64,000 bases of DNA from DAOUJI01 sp965219565 (GTDB lineage Bacteria; Chloroflexota; Dehalococcoidia; Lucifugimonadales; JAGWBF01), in NCBI GenBank assembly GCA_965219565.1, contig OZ244780.1, positions 2,852,001 through 2,916,000 of the forward strand, given 5' to 3'. Below the pieces are notes generated by a model. The model made no database searches. It saw only the letters and a program-made list of their open reading frames with translations, and had not been told where the DNA came from. A program made the translations under genes and the position numbers. Within the stretch, counting starts at the first letter, position 1, and every line of letters begins with the position of its first letter. Positions 52,841 to 61,228 of the stretch are shown piece after piece.

Positions 52841-54043
52841 ATGTCTTGCGGTCCCCTTCATGGAGTGAAGGTCATAGAAGTTGCCCACATGCTTTCCACA
52901 CCCCTTTGCACCCAGTTGCTGGGTGACTTGGGCGCCGACGTGGTTAAGGTGGAGGCCATAGGCAAGGGAGACCGATCGAGGGAAGGGGCACCATTCTCCA
53001 AGGTGGGGAACGTGTCGTATACGTTCCTGTCCAGGAACCGGAGTAAGCGGAGCATGTGCCTTGACCTGGCCAAGGAAGAGGGGAAGGGCGTCATGTACAA
53101 GTTGGTGGAGGCTTCCGACGTGTTCCTCCACAACTTGCGCCGCAACACCATGGCCAGCCTGGCCCTCGACTACAGCGACTTGAAAAAGGTCAACCCGATG
53201 CTTATATACGGGGCCATCACCGGATTCGGCGACAAGGGCCCCTACAAAGACCTGCCCGGCCAGGACATGCAGGTGCAGGCCATGAGCGGAATCCTAAGTC
53301 TGAGTGGGTATCCCGACCGGGCCAACACGCCCATCGGGACCATGCTGGGAGACTCGGCGGCGGGGATGCTCATGGCGTTCGGAGTGGTCAGCGCTTTGTA
53401 CAACAGGGACCGCACCGGAGAGGGACAGGAGTTGAGCACCTCGTTGCTGGCCGGTTCTCTGGCCCTCCAACCGGCCACTATAGGCCACTATCTGGGGACC
53501 TACGACCTCCCTGTGAAGCGGGGCATGAGGTCCTACCTCCCGCCTCCCTACGGCCTCTGGACGTGCAGAGACGGCAAGGAGATCGCCCTATCCAACTACC
53601 GGGACAAGGACTGGGTGGGCTTCTGCGCGGCTGTAGAACGCCCGGACCTGCTCACCGACCCAAGGTTCGATAACCAGCATCGCAGGAGAGAGAACCGGGA
53701 AGAACTGACCTCGCTCCTTGAAGACATATTTGTAACGAGGGACCAGGATGAATGGGTCAGCACACTCAGAGCGAACGGTCAGTGGGTTGTGCCGGTTAGG
53801 GACTACGCAGACATGTTCAACGACGTTGACGTGTGGGAGAACGACCTGATAGCCGAGGTGCAGCACCCGGCGGCCGGCACGGTGAAGAGCTTTGGAGCGC
53901 CCGTCAAATTCTTCGGGACCCCGGCGACGCCCGAACGCCAGTACCATCCCCTCCTGGGAGAGCACACGCGGGACATTCTAGAGGAGCTTGGCTACTCGGA
54001 TGAGGAGACGGAAACTCTATTCCAGAGCAAAGCCGTTGGGTGA
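52841..54043 (+). CDS. Class III CoA-transferase (CaiB/BaiF family)
   Basis: The 400-residue protein has LHGVKVIEVAHMLSTPLCTQ, LGADVVKVEAIGKGDRSREG, RSKRSMCLDLAKEEGKGVMY and the segment GYPDRANTPIGTMLGDSAAG, where the catalytic Asp region lies. It stands alone rather than in an operon. It is the fifth CaiB/BaiF gene in the window and the only one on the plus strand. A TAGGAG site is 11 bases upstream of the ATG. Confidence 0.9.
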   Translation: MSCGPLHGVKVIEVAHMLSTPLCTQLLGDLGADVVKVEAIGKGDRSREGAPFSKVGNVSYTFLSRNRSKRSMCLDLAKEEGKGVMYKLVEASDVFLHNLRRNTMASLALDYSDLKKVNPMLIYGAITGFGDKGPYKDLPGQDMQVQAMSGILSLSGYPDRANTPIGTMLGDSAAGMLMAFGVVSALYNRDRTGEGQELSTSLLAGSLALQPATIGHYLGTYDLPVKRGMRSYLPPPYGLWTCRDGKEIALSNYRDKDWVGFCAAVERPDLLTDPRFDNQHRRRENREELTSLLEDIFVTRDQDEWVSTLRANGQWVVPVRDYADMFNDVDVWENDLIAEVQHPAAGTVKSFGAPVKFFGTPATPERQYHPLLGEHTRDILEELGYSDEETETLFQSKAVG

Positions 54044-54216
54044 TGGGCCTTTATAGCCCCACTTTTCCCGGCCTAACTTAGACTGAAGCGCGCGGGACTT
54101 CCGGAGTGCGCCATCTTACGTCCCGCTGGCCCGATGCACACGCCCTTCGGCCACGGCTGCGGAACGTCGAAAGTCGTGGCCCTATGGTACGGCATGCTAT
54201 CCACCGTGAGAGGCGG

Positions 54217-54528
54217 TCACCGTAGGGGCACCTTGAGCGCGCGTTCAAGGTTCGAGAGATGCTTAGTGTATTCGCGGCGACCGTCAGGAGTGGCCTGCAC
54301 CCATGTGCGCGGCTTGGCGTTGACAAACTCCTTGGTGGTGGCCACGTATCCAGCCTCTTCAAGCTTGCGCAAGTGAACCGTGAGGTTGCCGCCAGTCAAG
54401 CCCAACGCCCTCTGGATGAAACCATACGCCACCCGGTCCGACCCGGACTGGGACGCCAGGAGCGTCATTATGCGCAGCCGGGTCGACTGGTGGATGGTCT
54501 CGTTGAAGACGATGGGGTCGTCGCTCAC
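54217..54528 (-). CDS. Winged-helix (ArsR/DUF-type) transcriptional regulator
   Basis: The 103-residue protein has a winged helix: IHQSTRLRIMTLLASQ, recognition helix LTGGNLTVHLRKLEEAGYVA and wing PRTWVQATPDGRREYTKH. It starts with GTG at 54528, overlapping the stop of the membrane-protein gene by four bases (GTGA), so the two are coupled. Such pairs often form a unit in which the regulator controls its own operon. A strong palindrome lies before the operon. Confidence 0.88.
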   Translation of the reverse strand: MSDDPIVFNETIHQSTRLRIMTLLASQSGSDRVAYGFIQRALGLTGGNLTVHLRKLEEAGYVATTKEFVNAKPRTWVQATPDGRREYTKHLSNLERALKVPLR

Positions 54529-55160
54529 GCCACACCACTCTTGCGGATCCAGCCCCATGCGACGGCAACGACGGCCAGGATGAGGAGCGCCGACACCACG
54601 GGAGCGGCGTCGCCTGCGAAATAGGAGGGAATGTAGAACGCCACGGCGATGCCCAGTCCCACGAGAGCAATCGCCACATGGTGCATAATGCCGAAGAGGA
54701 TGTACCCCAGCGCCACAACGCCGACTGCAACTCCACCGATGGCCCGGCCGTCGGCCTCTGCTGTCCACATCCCCGAGGCCGTGGGAATCACGAAAGCGGC
54801 TGCCACCACTGACATCCAGAAAAAGAATACCCGCAGCCCTGCGATGGTGGCGGCGGCGCCCGTGGCGTTTTGGCGGCTGGCACGATACCCAATAAGGGAA
54901 CTTGCTGCCATGCCTACGACTCCCAGTGCGCCCCAGAGGGGTCCGGGAAACCACGGGTAGTCCTCGGCGAACGCGGGCGCCAGCAACCCCACGGCGTACT
55001 GCGAAAGGTACCCCACGGCCACGATTGAGCCCCACATCAACATGATTGACTGCCATCCCGCTACGTACATCGAGCTTCTGGATCTGTCCAGAGTCGCATG
55101 TATGGACTCCCATCCTTCTTCAGGTGTAATCCTGTGCCCCTCGCCTTCCTGGCCATGCAT
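54525..55160 (-). CDS. Multi-pass membrane protein co-encoded with a winged-helix regulator
   Basis: The 211-residue protein has a polar N-terminus with a helix EEGWESIHATLDRSRSSMY, then about five to six membrane helices, among them LMWGSIVAVGYLSQYAVGLL and AVGVVALGYILFGIMHHVAI. The ATG at 55160 follows AAGGAGG. Function is unknown. It may be a sensor or effector whose expression is tuned by the regulator with which it overlaps. Confidence 0.82.
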   Translation of the reverse strand: MHGQEGEGHRITPEEGWESIHATLDRSRSSMYVAGWQSIMLMWGSIVAVGYLSQYAVGLLAPAFAEDYPWFPGPLWGALGVVGMAASSLIGYRASRQNATGAAATIAGLRVFFFWMSVVAAAFVIPTASGMWTAEADGRAIGGVAVGVVALGYILFGIMHHVAIALVGLGIAVAFYIPSYFAGDAAPVVSALLILAVVAVAWGWIRKSGVA

Positions 55161-55187
55161 GTCACCCTCCTTGTTCTGTGTCGCCAA

Positions 55188-55222
55188 CTAGTTTGTAATA
55201 TAAACTAGACATGACGACATGT
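55188..55222 (-). promoter_or_regulatory. Palindromic operator upstream of the regulator/membrane-protein operon
   Basis: CTAGTTT, seven bases, AAACTAG (55188-55208) is a perfect inverted repeat. Next to it ACATG, four bases, CATGT (55209-55222) is a second one. They lie 28-62 bases before the ATG at 55160, where a repressor would overlap the promoter. Autoregulation by the winged-helix protein is inferred. Confidence 0.5.
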
Positions 55223-55492
55223 CAAGTGCCCACAAAAGCGTAATGGGACTAGGGTTTCTACGGGAGTGTGAGCGTCGTAAGGCCCAAGAGCCCCCGGCCT
55301 GTTGGGAATGGAGGCCCGTCTGTGCTAAGAACCCGCCAACCAACGCCCTGTCGACGGAATCGCCAGCAGTCGACTGCTGGCAGGACTATGTCGTGGATTA
55401 CAGCCAGTCCACAGACCCTGAAGCCTCCGGGGTTGTTTGATCAGCCCGGCCCTATATCGCCACTGCCAACTCGACCGTGGTTCTGCTTACCG
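55223..55492. other. Gene-free stretch with one perfect 20-bp palindrome
   Basis: No gene is supported between the operator region and the thioredoxin-like gene. At 55362-55381 GCCAGCAG, TCGA, CTGCTGGC forms a perfect palindrome that could be a hairpin or protein site. It lies past the end of the thioredoxin-like gene and before the divergent operon, so a terminator-like role is possible, but no T-run follows. Confidence 0.4.
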
Positions 55493-56086
55493 TCAAATCA
55501 GACCCAGCTTTTCGGCCAGCAGTTCTCTGATCTCCTTGACCGACTCTCTCTGCCACACTGGGAACCTCTCCTGGTTCCGAGGCCTTGCCGCCGCCCGCTG
55601 CTGAACTTCCGTGGCGTCGGGCATCTCTTCCTTGATCTGGCGGTTTGTCTCTGCCATCTCCTTGTCGGCCAGTTCTGGGCGTTCAATCCAGTGGCAGATG
55701 TAGTCGTGGCCGCTGGTGTAGAACACCACCGCGGGGATGGACTCATAGAGGCCGTCCTTGAGGAACTCGGCCATGATGTCCTTGTGGGAATCTCTGGGAA
55801 AGATGCGCATGTCCATGCCGCCGGCCTCGGCGATGCGGGCTACGGTGGGCATGCCCCTGTATACGTCGGGGCACCAGTCCTCGCCTATGACCATCATCTT
55901 GGCCGGGCCGTCGGGTCTGGTCGAGACTTCTTTGAAGAAACTGGCGTCTTCTGGGTCTATCTGGAAGTCGTCGTAAAGCTGCGTGAACCAATCTTTGTTC
56001 ACTTTGACCGCCTGGTCCACGTACTCCTCATAGTTGTAGCCGCTGTCAAACCTCTCGGTGGTCACGACGCTGGTGCGGTCTGTCAT
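55493..56086 (-). CDS. Thioredoxin-family protein with a single active-site Cys
   Basis: The 197-residue protein has a thioredoxin-like core with MMVIGEDWCPDVYRGMPTVA, where the second Cys of CxxC is absent, and the cis-Pro region YESIPAVVFYTSG. The Thioredoxin_9-like family has this form. It lies 84 bases downstream of the Sec-containing glutaredoxin-like gene on the same strand, so the two could act together in thiol redox chemistry. The exact substrate is unknown. Confidence 0.82.
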   Translation of the reverse strand: MTDRTSVVTTERFDSGYNYEEYVDQAVKVNKDWFTQLYDDFQIDPEDASFFKEVSTRPDGPAKMMVIGEDWCPDVYRGMPTVARIAEAGGMDMRIFPRDSHKDIMAEFLKDGLYESIPAVVFYTSGHDYICHWIERPELADKEMAETNRQIKEEMPDATEVQQRAAARPRNQERFPVWQRESVKEIRELLAEKLGLI

Positions 56087-56170
56087 TGAACTACCCTCCT
56101 ATACAACCGGCACACAACCGGAAGTGTGTCCCATCAAGAGCCGGGCGGTCACGCCGCCCTACGCAAGGGC

Positions 56171-56392
56171 TCAACCCGCCTCACCTTCGAACCCGATTTC
56201 GATGCGTCCATCAGGATAGACGACGGTGGGGGAGACGTCGGAGAACTCCAGCAGCTCGTCCAGCCACTTCTGTTCCAAGTCCACACGACGCTCCTCGTAC
56301 ACGATTCCCTGGCGAGCCCACGACTCGCGCAGCTTGTCGCTGACGCTTCAACCCTCAATGGAATAGACGATGGGAACGCTTGGGGCTGTCAC
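56171..56392 (-). CDS. Glutaredoxin-like protein, probable selenoprotein (Sec at TGA 56350-56348)
   Basis: Reading from GTG at 56392 through one in-frame TGA gives a 73-residue glutaredoxin-like protein. It starts PIVYSIEG, then the TGA (residue 15), then SVSDKLRESWARQGIVYEER. In glutaredoxins the TGA position is the first Cys of the active site after the beta1 strand. The second half has LEFSDVSPTVVYPDGRIE with the cis-Pro and ends GFEGEAG. GGAGG stands four bases before the GTG. A SECIS-like hairpin follows the TGA. The gene is invisible to standard callers. Confidence 0.85.
56309..56332 (-). promoter_or_regulatory. Candidate bacterial SECIS hairpin of the glutaredoxin-like gene
   Basis: Fifteen bases after the TGA the RNA can fold as CUG, bulged C, GCGAG paired with CUCGC and CAG, enclosing the loop UCGUGGG. 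The apical loop starts 24 bases after the TGA. With a U-G closing pair the loop becomes CGUGG, with G in second place. This is the same layout (2-3 bp, one bulge, 5-6 bp, small loop) as at 3119-3138. Confidence 0.65.
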
Positions 56393-56567
56393 CAGTCCTC
56401 CGTGTTGACGATATCGGTCGATGCCAGCGGTTTGACGTTAGGGTTCTGTGCCGTCGGATGTCAAGGAATGGGAAATGATGGAACACCCGTCAGGTCGGAA
56501 TGGTAGCACGGGGCTATAGGCCTGGCAAGGCCAGGATGGGTCAGGCACGGGCGCCCTCCCATTGCCC

Positions 56568-57911
56568 CTAGAGCGAGTTCAGGAGCTCCATTTCCTGGGC
56601 GATGAGGCGGGGCATCAGGTTGTTGTCCCGTACGAACTTGTGGGCGTTGGCGCCGATTCGCCTGGCTTCTTGGGGGTTTTCCAGCAGGTATAGGACTTTC
56701 TCAGCACACTGTTCCGTACTGTCCACCAAGTAGCCCGACTCCCCGTCTTCCATTTGAAGCGGGATTCCTCCGGCCCTTCCGGCCACCACCGGGCTCCCCT
56801 TCCACATGGCTTCGGAGACCACCAGTCCGAAACCCTCCCTCAGCGACTTCTGGATAATGACGTCGGAGAAAGACTGGAAGGCGTTGACCTCGATGCTGCT
56901 GGCCGCGGTGTAGTTGGTGAAGAGGTGGACGTCTGGGTCTCCCTCGACCTCGGCCTGCACCTGGCTGAAAATATCCCAGCCCTGTGGGTCGTCCATGGCG
57001 AGGTGCCCCAGCATGGCCAACTGCAAGCCCGGAACCCGGCGACTCAGTGAACGGTACACCTCCACTACTCCCAGAGGGTCTTTCCAGGGGTCGAACCGCG
57101 ACACCTGGGTGATGAGCGGGCGCGTAGTGTCCACTCCGACCCAGCTGACGATGCGTTGGCAGAAGTCCTTGGTCAGGCTGAAGTTCTTCGGGCTAAGGGG
57201 ATCGATGGCAGGGGCCGCCAGCATGACCTTGGAGCGGTCCAGCCCCGGCGAGACGTACTGGTCCATCGTGAAGACCATCGCATCGTACTGCTCTATGTAG
57301 GGTTGCAGGAAGTTCCATACGCCCGCATGGGGGTCGGAGGTGTCTATGTGGCAGCGCCAGACCCACTTGGAGCCGTTTCCGCCGTGTATGGCGCGCACGG
57401 CCGCCGGTTGAGGGTCATGGACGATTATGTAGTCGTAGTCGCCGTCTATGAGGTCGGCGTTCCTGGCGTTGGTGGACAGATAAGTGTCCTTGACCGAATC
57501 GGTCAAGTCGTAGTCCGCGCCTTGAAGGGCATTGTGGAACGACTTGGTGACCTGGTAAAAGGGGACCTCGCCGTGTATCACTTTCCAGTCTGTCTGGATG
57601 CCCAGGCTTCTCATAAGGGGCGTCTGGGACCTGAGAAGTTCGGCCACTCCTCCACCATAGGGAGTTGCGTTGATCTGGAGAACTCGGGCCCCTTTCAAGG
57701 GTTCCGCCAATCTCCTGAGCTCCTCCATCCGCTCCTCGCCAATTATGGGGCTATAGGCGTCGATGGACTGGGCGCCGACACTGACCGCGCGGAGCGTCTC
57801 TTTGGCACCGACGCTCGACTCGACTATCTCATGTGAGGCGGCCCCGTTGGATGAGATCTGGAACTCGGACGCCGGCGCATGTCTCTCTGTGGTGGTTTCC
57901 GAATCGGACAC
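56568..57911 (-). CDS. treT: GT4-family glycosyltransferase, TreT-like trehalose synthase
   Basis: The 447-residue protein has LQINATPYGGGVAELLRSQT, VPFYQVTKSFHNALQG, WRCHIDTSDPHAGVWNFL, LITQVSRFDPWKDPLGVVEV and the GT4 nucleotide site SLREGFGLVVSEAMWKGSPV. This set is characteristic of trehalose glycosyltransferring synthase, which joins NDP-glucose and glucose into trehalose. It starts with GTG behind GGGGAGGG. Trehalose would serve as a compatible solute. Other retaining GT4 activities cannot be excluded. Confidence 0.85.
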   Translation of the reverse strand: MSDSETTTERHAPASEFQISSNGAASHEIVESSVGAKETLRAVSVGAQSIDAYSPIIGEERMEELRRLAEPLKGARVLQINATPYGGGVAELLRSQTPLMRSLGIQTDWKVIHGEVPFYQVTKSFHNALQGADYDLTDSVKDTYLSTNARNADLIDGDYDYIIVHDPQPAAVRAIHGGNGSKWVWRCHIDTSDPHAGVWNFLQPYIEQYDAMVFTMDQYVSPGLDRSKVMLAAPAIDPLSPKNFSLTKDFCQRIVSWVGVDTTRPLITQVSRFDPWKDPLGVVEVYRSLSRRVPGLQLAMLGHLAMDDPQGWDIFSQVQAEVEGDPDVHLFTNYTAASSIEVNAFQSFSDVIIQKSLREGFGLVVSEAMWKGSPVVAGRAGGIPLQMEDGESGYLVDSTEQCAEKVLYLLENPQEARRIGANAHKFVRDNNLMPRLIAQEMELLNSL

Positions 57912-57965
57912 TTATCCCTCCCCTTTTTATTCTAGAATTCCGGCATGATGACTGTAAGCTGGCGG

Positions 57966-57994
57966 ACTATAACATACACCAACGCAGTAACCAA
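57966..57994 (-). promoter_or_regulatory. Promoter of the TreT-like gene
   Basis: On the minus strand TTGGTT (57994-57989) and TATAGT (57971-57966) are 17 bases apart. The predicted start is about 45-50 bases before the GTG at 57911. The -35 box is only partly consensus. Confidence 0.55.
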
Positions 57995-58100
57995 CCCGCA
58001 AAGAGGACTTTTTTCAAATTTTAACCAATTTGTAACATAACGGCGGCAGTTGGAATCCAGGGATTGCTTCAGAGACAAAGACCATCGTGCCAACAGTCTC

Positions 58101-58949
58101 CTAGGGCGAGACTGCCTTGACGGTCAAGAATTCGATCAGCCGGTCGGGCACGAACCTGGCCGCCAGCACTCCGAGGCGTGCGTCGGGCCCCACGGCGTAG
58201 CGGGGAGCGGGCCACCTGGAGGCTATAGCCTTATGTATCACGCGGGCCACTTTGAACGGGTCTCCTCCCCATCGAATCTGCTTACGGGGGTTTTTCTGGG
58301 GGCCTGTTGCATAAGCTCTGTAGGGGGAATCCGGGTCCATCGACTTGGTTGCCGTGACCTGGTTGCCGCTGAAACTGGAGCGGAAGAGTCCCGGCTCGAT
58401 TAACACGACCTTGACGCCGAACGTCGCCGTCTCCATTCTCATGGCCGCGTTCATGGCTTTCAGGGCATGCTTGGACGCCGAATAAGCTCCCATGTCGGGC
58501 GCTACAAGCTGCCCCAGCACGGACCCAACGTCTACGATTCTTCCGGCGCCCGCTTTCCTCATGCCGGGAAGCACCGCCTGGCTCATTCTCAGGGCGCCGA
58601 ACAGATTTGTCTCAAACTGGTCCCGGAGTTCCTGAATGCTCAAGTCCTCCATGCAGCCCCGCAGCCCGTACCCTGCGTTGTTGACCAAGCCGAAAATTGT
58701 CCCGTGCTCCTCCTCCATGAGGGCCACGGCGTCGTTCACCGAGTCGGGGTCGTTGGGGTCCAACTCGTAGGGTGTTACCGGCAAGCCCTCCGAGTCGGCC
58801 GTCTCCATCAATAGGTCGAGGCGTGGCAGGCTTCGGCTGGCGGCCAACGTGGGAAACCCTTTGCGCGCAAGATGGATGGCAGCGGCCATTCCGATGCCGG
58901 AAGAAGCTCCCGTGATGATAACGGGCCGCCCTCGTCCTGTACGCGACAT
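58101..58949 (-). CDS. Short-chain dehydrogenase/reductase
   Basis: The 282-residue classical SDR has PVIITGASSGIGMAAAIHLA, GLVNNAGYG (NNAG), the catalytic Ser in IVDVGSVLGQL and the YxxxK in GAYSASKHALKAMN. The ATG at 58949 is preferred for its AAGGAGGAG site; an upstream ATG adds 37 residues outside the fold. It resembles broad-range SDRs of the retinol dehydrogenase/DltE type. The substrate is unknown. Confidence 0.9.
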   Translation of the reverse strand: MSRTGRGRPVIITGASSGIGMAAAIHLARKGFPTLAASRSLPRLDLLMETADSEGLPVTPYELDPNDPDSVNDAVALMEEEHGTIFGLVNNAGYGLRGCMEDLSIQELRDQFETNLFGALRMSQAVLPGMRKAGAGRIVDVGSVLGQLVAPDMGAYSASKHALKAMNAAMRMETATFGVKVVLIEPGLFRSSFSGNQVTATKSMDPDSPYRAYATGPQKNPRKQIRWGGDPFKVARVIHKAIASRWPAPRYAVGPDARLGVLAARFVPDRLIEFLTVKAVSP

Positions 58950-59234
58950 GACTCCTCCTTGTGCCCGGCCCTTCGACCGCCTCAGGCCAACCGGAACGAT
59001 TGGTGGGATGTTACTACAGGGAGTTGAGCATTCGACAGACTCAGCGCCAACGGAACCCACGTGCGTGGAGGGACCAGTGCCGCAAGGTCTTGTTTTATGG
59101 GTGGAAGGGCCGTGCTATAATGGGCGCATCTTTCCGGGCAGGCTGTTAAACGCCGCTCAAGTAGGCCTCCAATCACCGACCTGAAACAGCTTAAAACCGG
59201 GGCCGCTGGGGTTCTCTTCAGGGCCGCCGTACCA

Positions 59235-60239
59235 TTGTTTTCCTTGCACAGACCCCGCGTAGCCCATGCGGCCAGCGCTCTGCCCTTCCATACGACCGCC
59301 GATGATCCGGCGGCAGCGGAAGGGCTGCCGGGCCGCCCCTTCAAGACGCTCGCGGTCACCACCGTCGCCACAACATTTGGATTGGTGGTCCTGGGCGGAG
59401 TGGTGAGGCTCACCGACTCTGGGCTGGGGTGTCCCGACTGGCCGTTGTGCCACGGGCAACTCATACCCCCGGCGGACAAAGCCACCCTCATCGAATATTC
59501 GCACCGCCTACTGGCCAGCGTCGTCGGAGTCCTGGCAGTGGCCACGTCCGTTATAGTATGGGTGAAGTGGAGGCATGTCCGGTGGATGTCCGTTCCCGCC
59601 GCTTTGGGGGTCGTGCTCCTGGTGGGGCAAGGAGTGCTGGGCGGGTTCACCGTGCTGCGAGAACTGCCTGGCGAACTTGTGCTGGCCCACCTGGCGACCG
59701 CTGAGGCTTTGATAGCGTGCTATCTCATAGTGGCGCTCGTGGCCCTGGGGGGGCCGCAGCCCGGCGGGGCGTCTCGAGGCATAGGCGGCGACAAGTTCGT
59801 GCTGGCGGTTTTGGCAACGGCACTGCTGAACTACGGCCTGATCCTCAGCGGTTCCTACGTCACTGTTTCCGGAGCGGCGACGGCTTGCGGGGAGTCGTGG
59901 CCTCTCTGCAACGGGCTTCCCCATGGCCTCTTGCCTTCCATCCACATGGGACATCGTTTTGTCGCCGTTATAGCCGGTCTGGCAATAGTCGGAGTGGTTG
60001 CGGCGGCATGGAACCGGCGGTCCGAAAACCCGGCGCTAGGCTATGGCGCTGCGTTCACCGCAGGGGCTTTCCTCGTGCAGATAGTCTTGGGAGCAGGGAT
60101 TGTATGGGAAGGCTTCCCGTTAAGTTTGCGACTGACCCATTTAGCCATCGCCACTCTCATGTGGTTGGGCATGGTGGCGATGGCCTACGGCGCCGTTGCG
60201 GGTCTGCGCGATGAGGCCCGGAGCACTGCCGATGCTTAA
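59235..60239 (+). CDS. ctaA: Heme A synthase (COX15/CtaA)
   Basis: The 334-residue membrane protein has GGVVRLTDSGLGCPDWPLCHG with the conserved Cys pair region, IEYSHRLLASVVGVLAVATS with a heme-ligand His and ACGESWPLCNGLPHGLLPS. The second-half ligands are in HMGHRFVAVIAG and RLTHLAIATLMWLG. It oxidises heme O to heme A in the membrane. The TTG at 59235 is tentative, with the conserved part beginning about 30 residues later. It overlaps ctaB by eight bases. Confidence 0.92.
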   Translation: MFSLHRPRVAHAASALPFHTTADDPAAAEGLPGRPFKTLAVTTVATTFGLVVLGGVVRLTDSGLGCPDWPLCHGQLIPPADKATLIEYSHRLLASVVGVLAVATSVIVWVKWRHVRWMSVPAALGVVLLVGQGVLGGFTVLRELPGELVLAHLATAEALIACYLIVALVALGGPQPGGASRGIGGDKFVLAVLATALLNYGLILSGSYVTVSGAATACGESWPLCNGLPHGLLPSIHMGHRFVAVIAGLAIVGVVAAAWNRRSENPALGYGAAFTAGAFLVQIVLGAGIVWEGFPLSLRLTHLAIATLMWLGMVAMAYGAVAGLRDEARSTADA

Positions 60240-61176
60240 AGCCAACTTCATCCTGCGTCCCGTCGCGGGCCAGTCCACGATTTGGACGGCGATTTGGGCT
60301 ACCGTGTCGGACTATGTCGCCCTGACAAAACCGCCCATTGTTCTACTGCTTCTCGTAACGGCGGTGTCAGCCATGTTCCTGGCTGCGGGGGGACCGCCGC
60401 CTTTGGACGTAGCCCTTTTTCTGGTAGTGGCTGGAGCGGCGGCGGCGGGAGGCGCCGGAGCCATCAACCAGTACATGGACCGGGACATCGATTACATCAT
60501 GAACCGCACCCGGCAGAGGCCCATCCCCGGCCACCGGATCAGCCCAACATCCGCCCTGGTTTTCGGGGTGGCTCTTAACGTATTCGCCTTCATCCTTCTG
60601 GCCGTGGGGGTCAACCTTCTAAGCGCCGCGCTGACCCTTGCCGGCGCCCTGTTCTACGTGTTCGTATACACTTGGTGGCTGAAACGCACCACTCCCCAGA
60701 ACATCGTCATCGGCGGGGCCGCCGGAGCCGTGCCGCCCCTGGCCGGATGGGCGGCGGTGACCGGTGGACTGGATGCCCCGGCGGCTTTCCTGTTTGGCAT
60801 CATCTTTCTATGGACACCCCCCCACTTCTGGGCGTTGGCCCTTTTGATGAAAGAGGACTACGGCAAAGCTGGAATCCCTATGCTGCCTGTGGTCAAGGGA
60901 ACCCCGGCCACTCAGCGAGGGATTCTCCTATACACGTTGGCGACGGTGGCCCTCAGCCTGGGTTTCTACTTCGCCACGGACGCCCTTGGATGGGTATACC
61001 TGAGCGGCGCAGCAGTATCGGGAGCGGTGTTCCTATTCCTGTCAGGAAAGATGGCCCTCACGAAACCGGAAGCTGACGGACGAGCGCCGGGTTCCAAGCG
61101 GCTGTATCTCTATTCCCTCCTCTACCTTGCCCTGGTTTTCGTATTTGTAACGGTTGACAGCATGGTGAATGTGTGA
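60232..61176 (+). CDS. ctaB: Heme O synthase (protoheme IX farnesyltransferase, CtaB)
   Basis: The 314-residue UbiA-type prenyltransferase has the Asp-rich motif AINQYMDRDIDYIMNRTRQR, then GHRISPTSALVF. The second motif region is GIIFLWTPPHFWALALLMKE with DYGKAGIPMLPVVKG. It attaches farnesyl to heme B. The ATG at 60232 overlaps the end of ctaA (ATGCTTAA) and is favoured over starts at 60196 or 60211. It precedes the oxidase subunits it serves. Confidence 0.93.
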   Translation: MLKANFILRPVAGQSTIWTAIWATVSDYVALTKPPIVLLLLVTAVSAMFLAAGGPPPLDVALFLVVAGAAAAGGAGAINQYMDRDIDYIMNRTRQRPIPGHRISPTSALVFGVALNVFAFILLAVGVNLLSAALTLAGALFYVFVYTWWLKRTTPQNIVIGGAAGAVPPLAGWAAVTGGLDAPAAFLFGIIFLWTPPHFWALALLMKEDYGKAGIPMLPVVKGTPATQRGILLYTLATVALSLGFYFATDALGWVYLSGAAVSGAVFLFLSGKMALTKPEADGRAPGSKRLYLYSLLYLALVFVFVTVDSMVNV

Positions 61177-61228
61177 GAAATTTCACTAGCCCACTTTGTG
61201 GTCGGGTCGGCGGTGCAACGGCCCTTGA

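Noticed and set aside
55219..55440. A 73-codon plus-strand frame between the regulator operon and the thioredoxin-like gene.
   Set aside because: It has no ribosome site or family similarity and spans a perfect palindrome; coding potential is not convincing.
56126..56506. A 126-codon plus-strand frame over the glutaredoxin-like locus.
   Set aside because: It has no domain or ribosome site and runs opposite the much better supported TGA-containing glutaredoxin frame.
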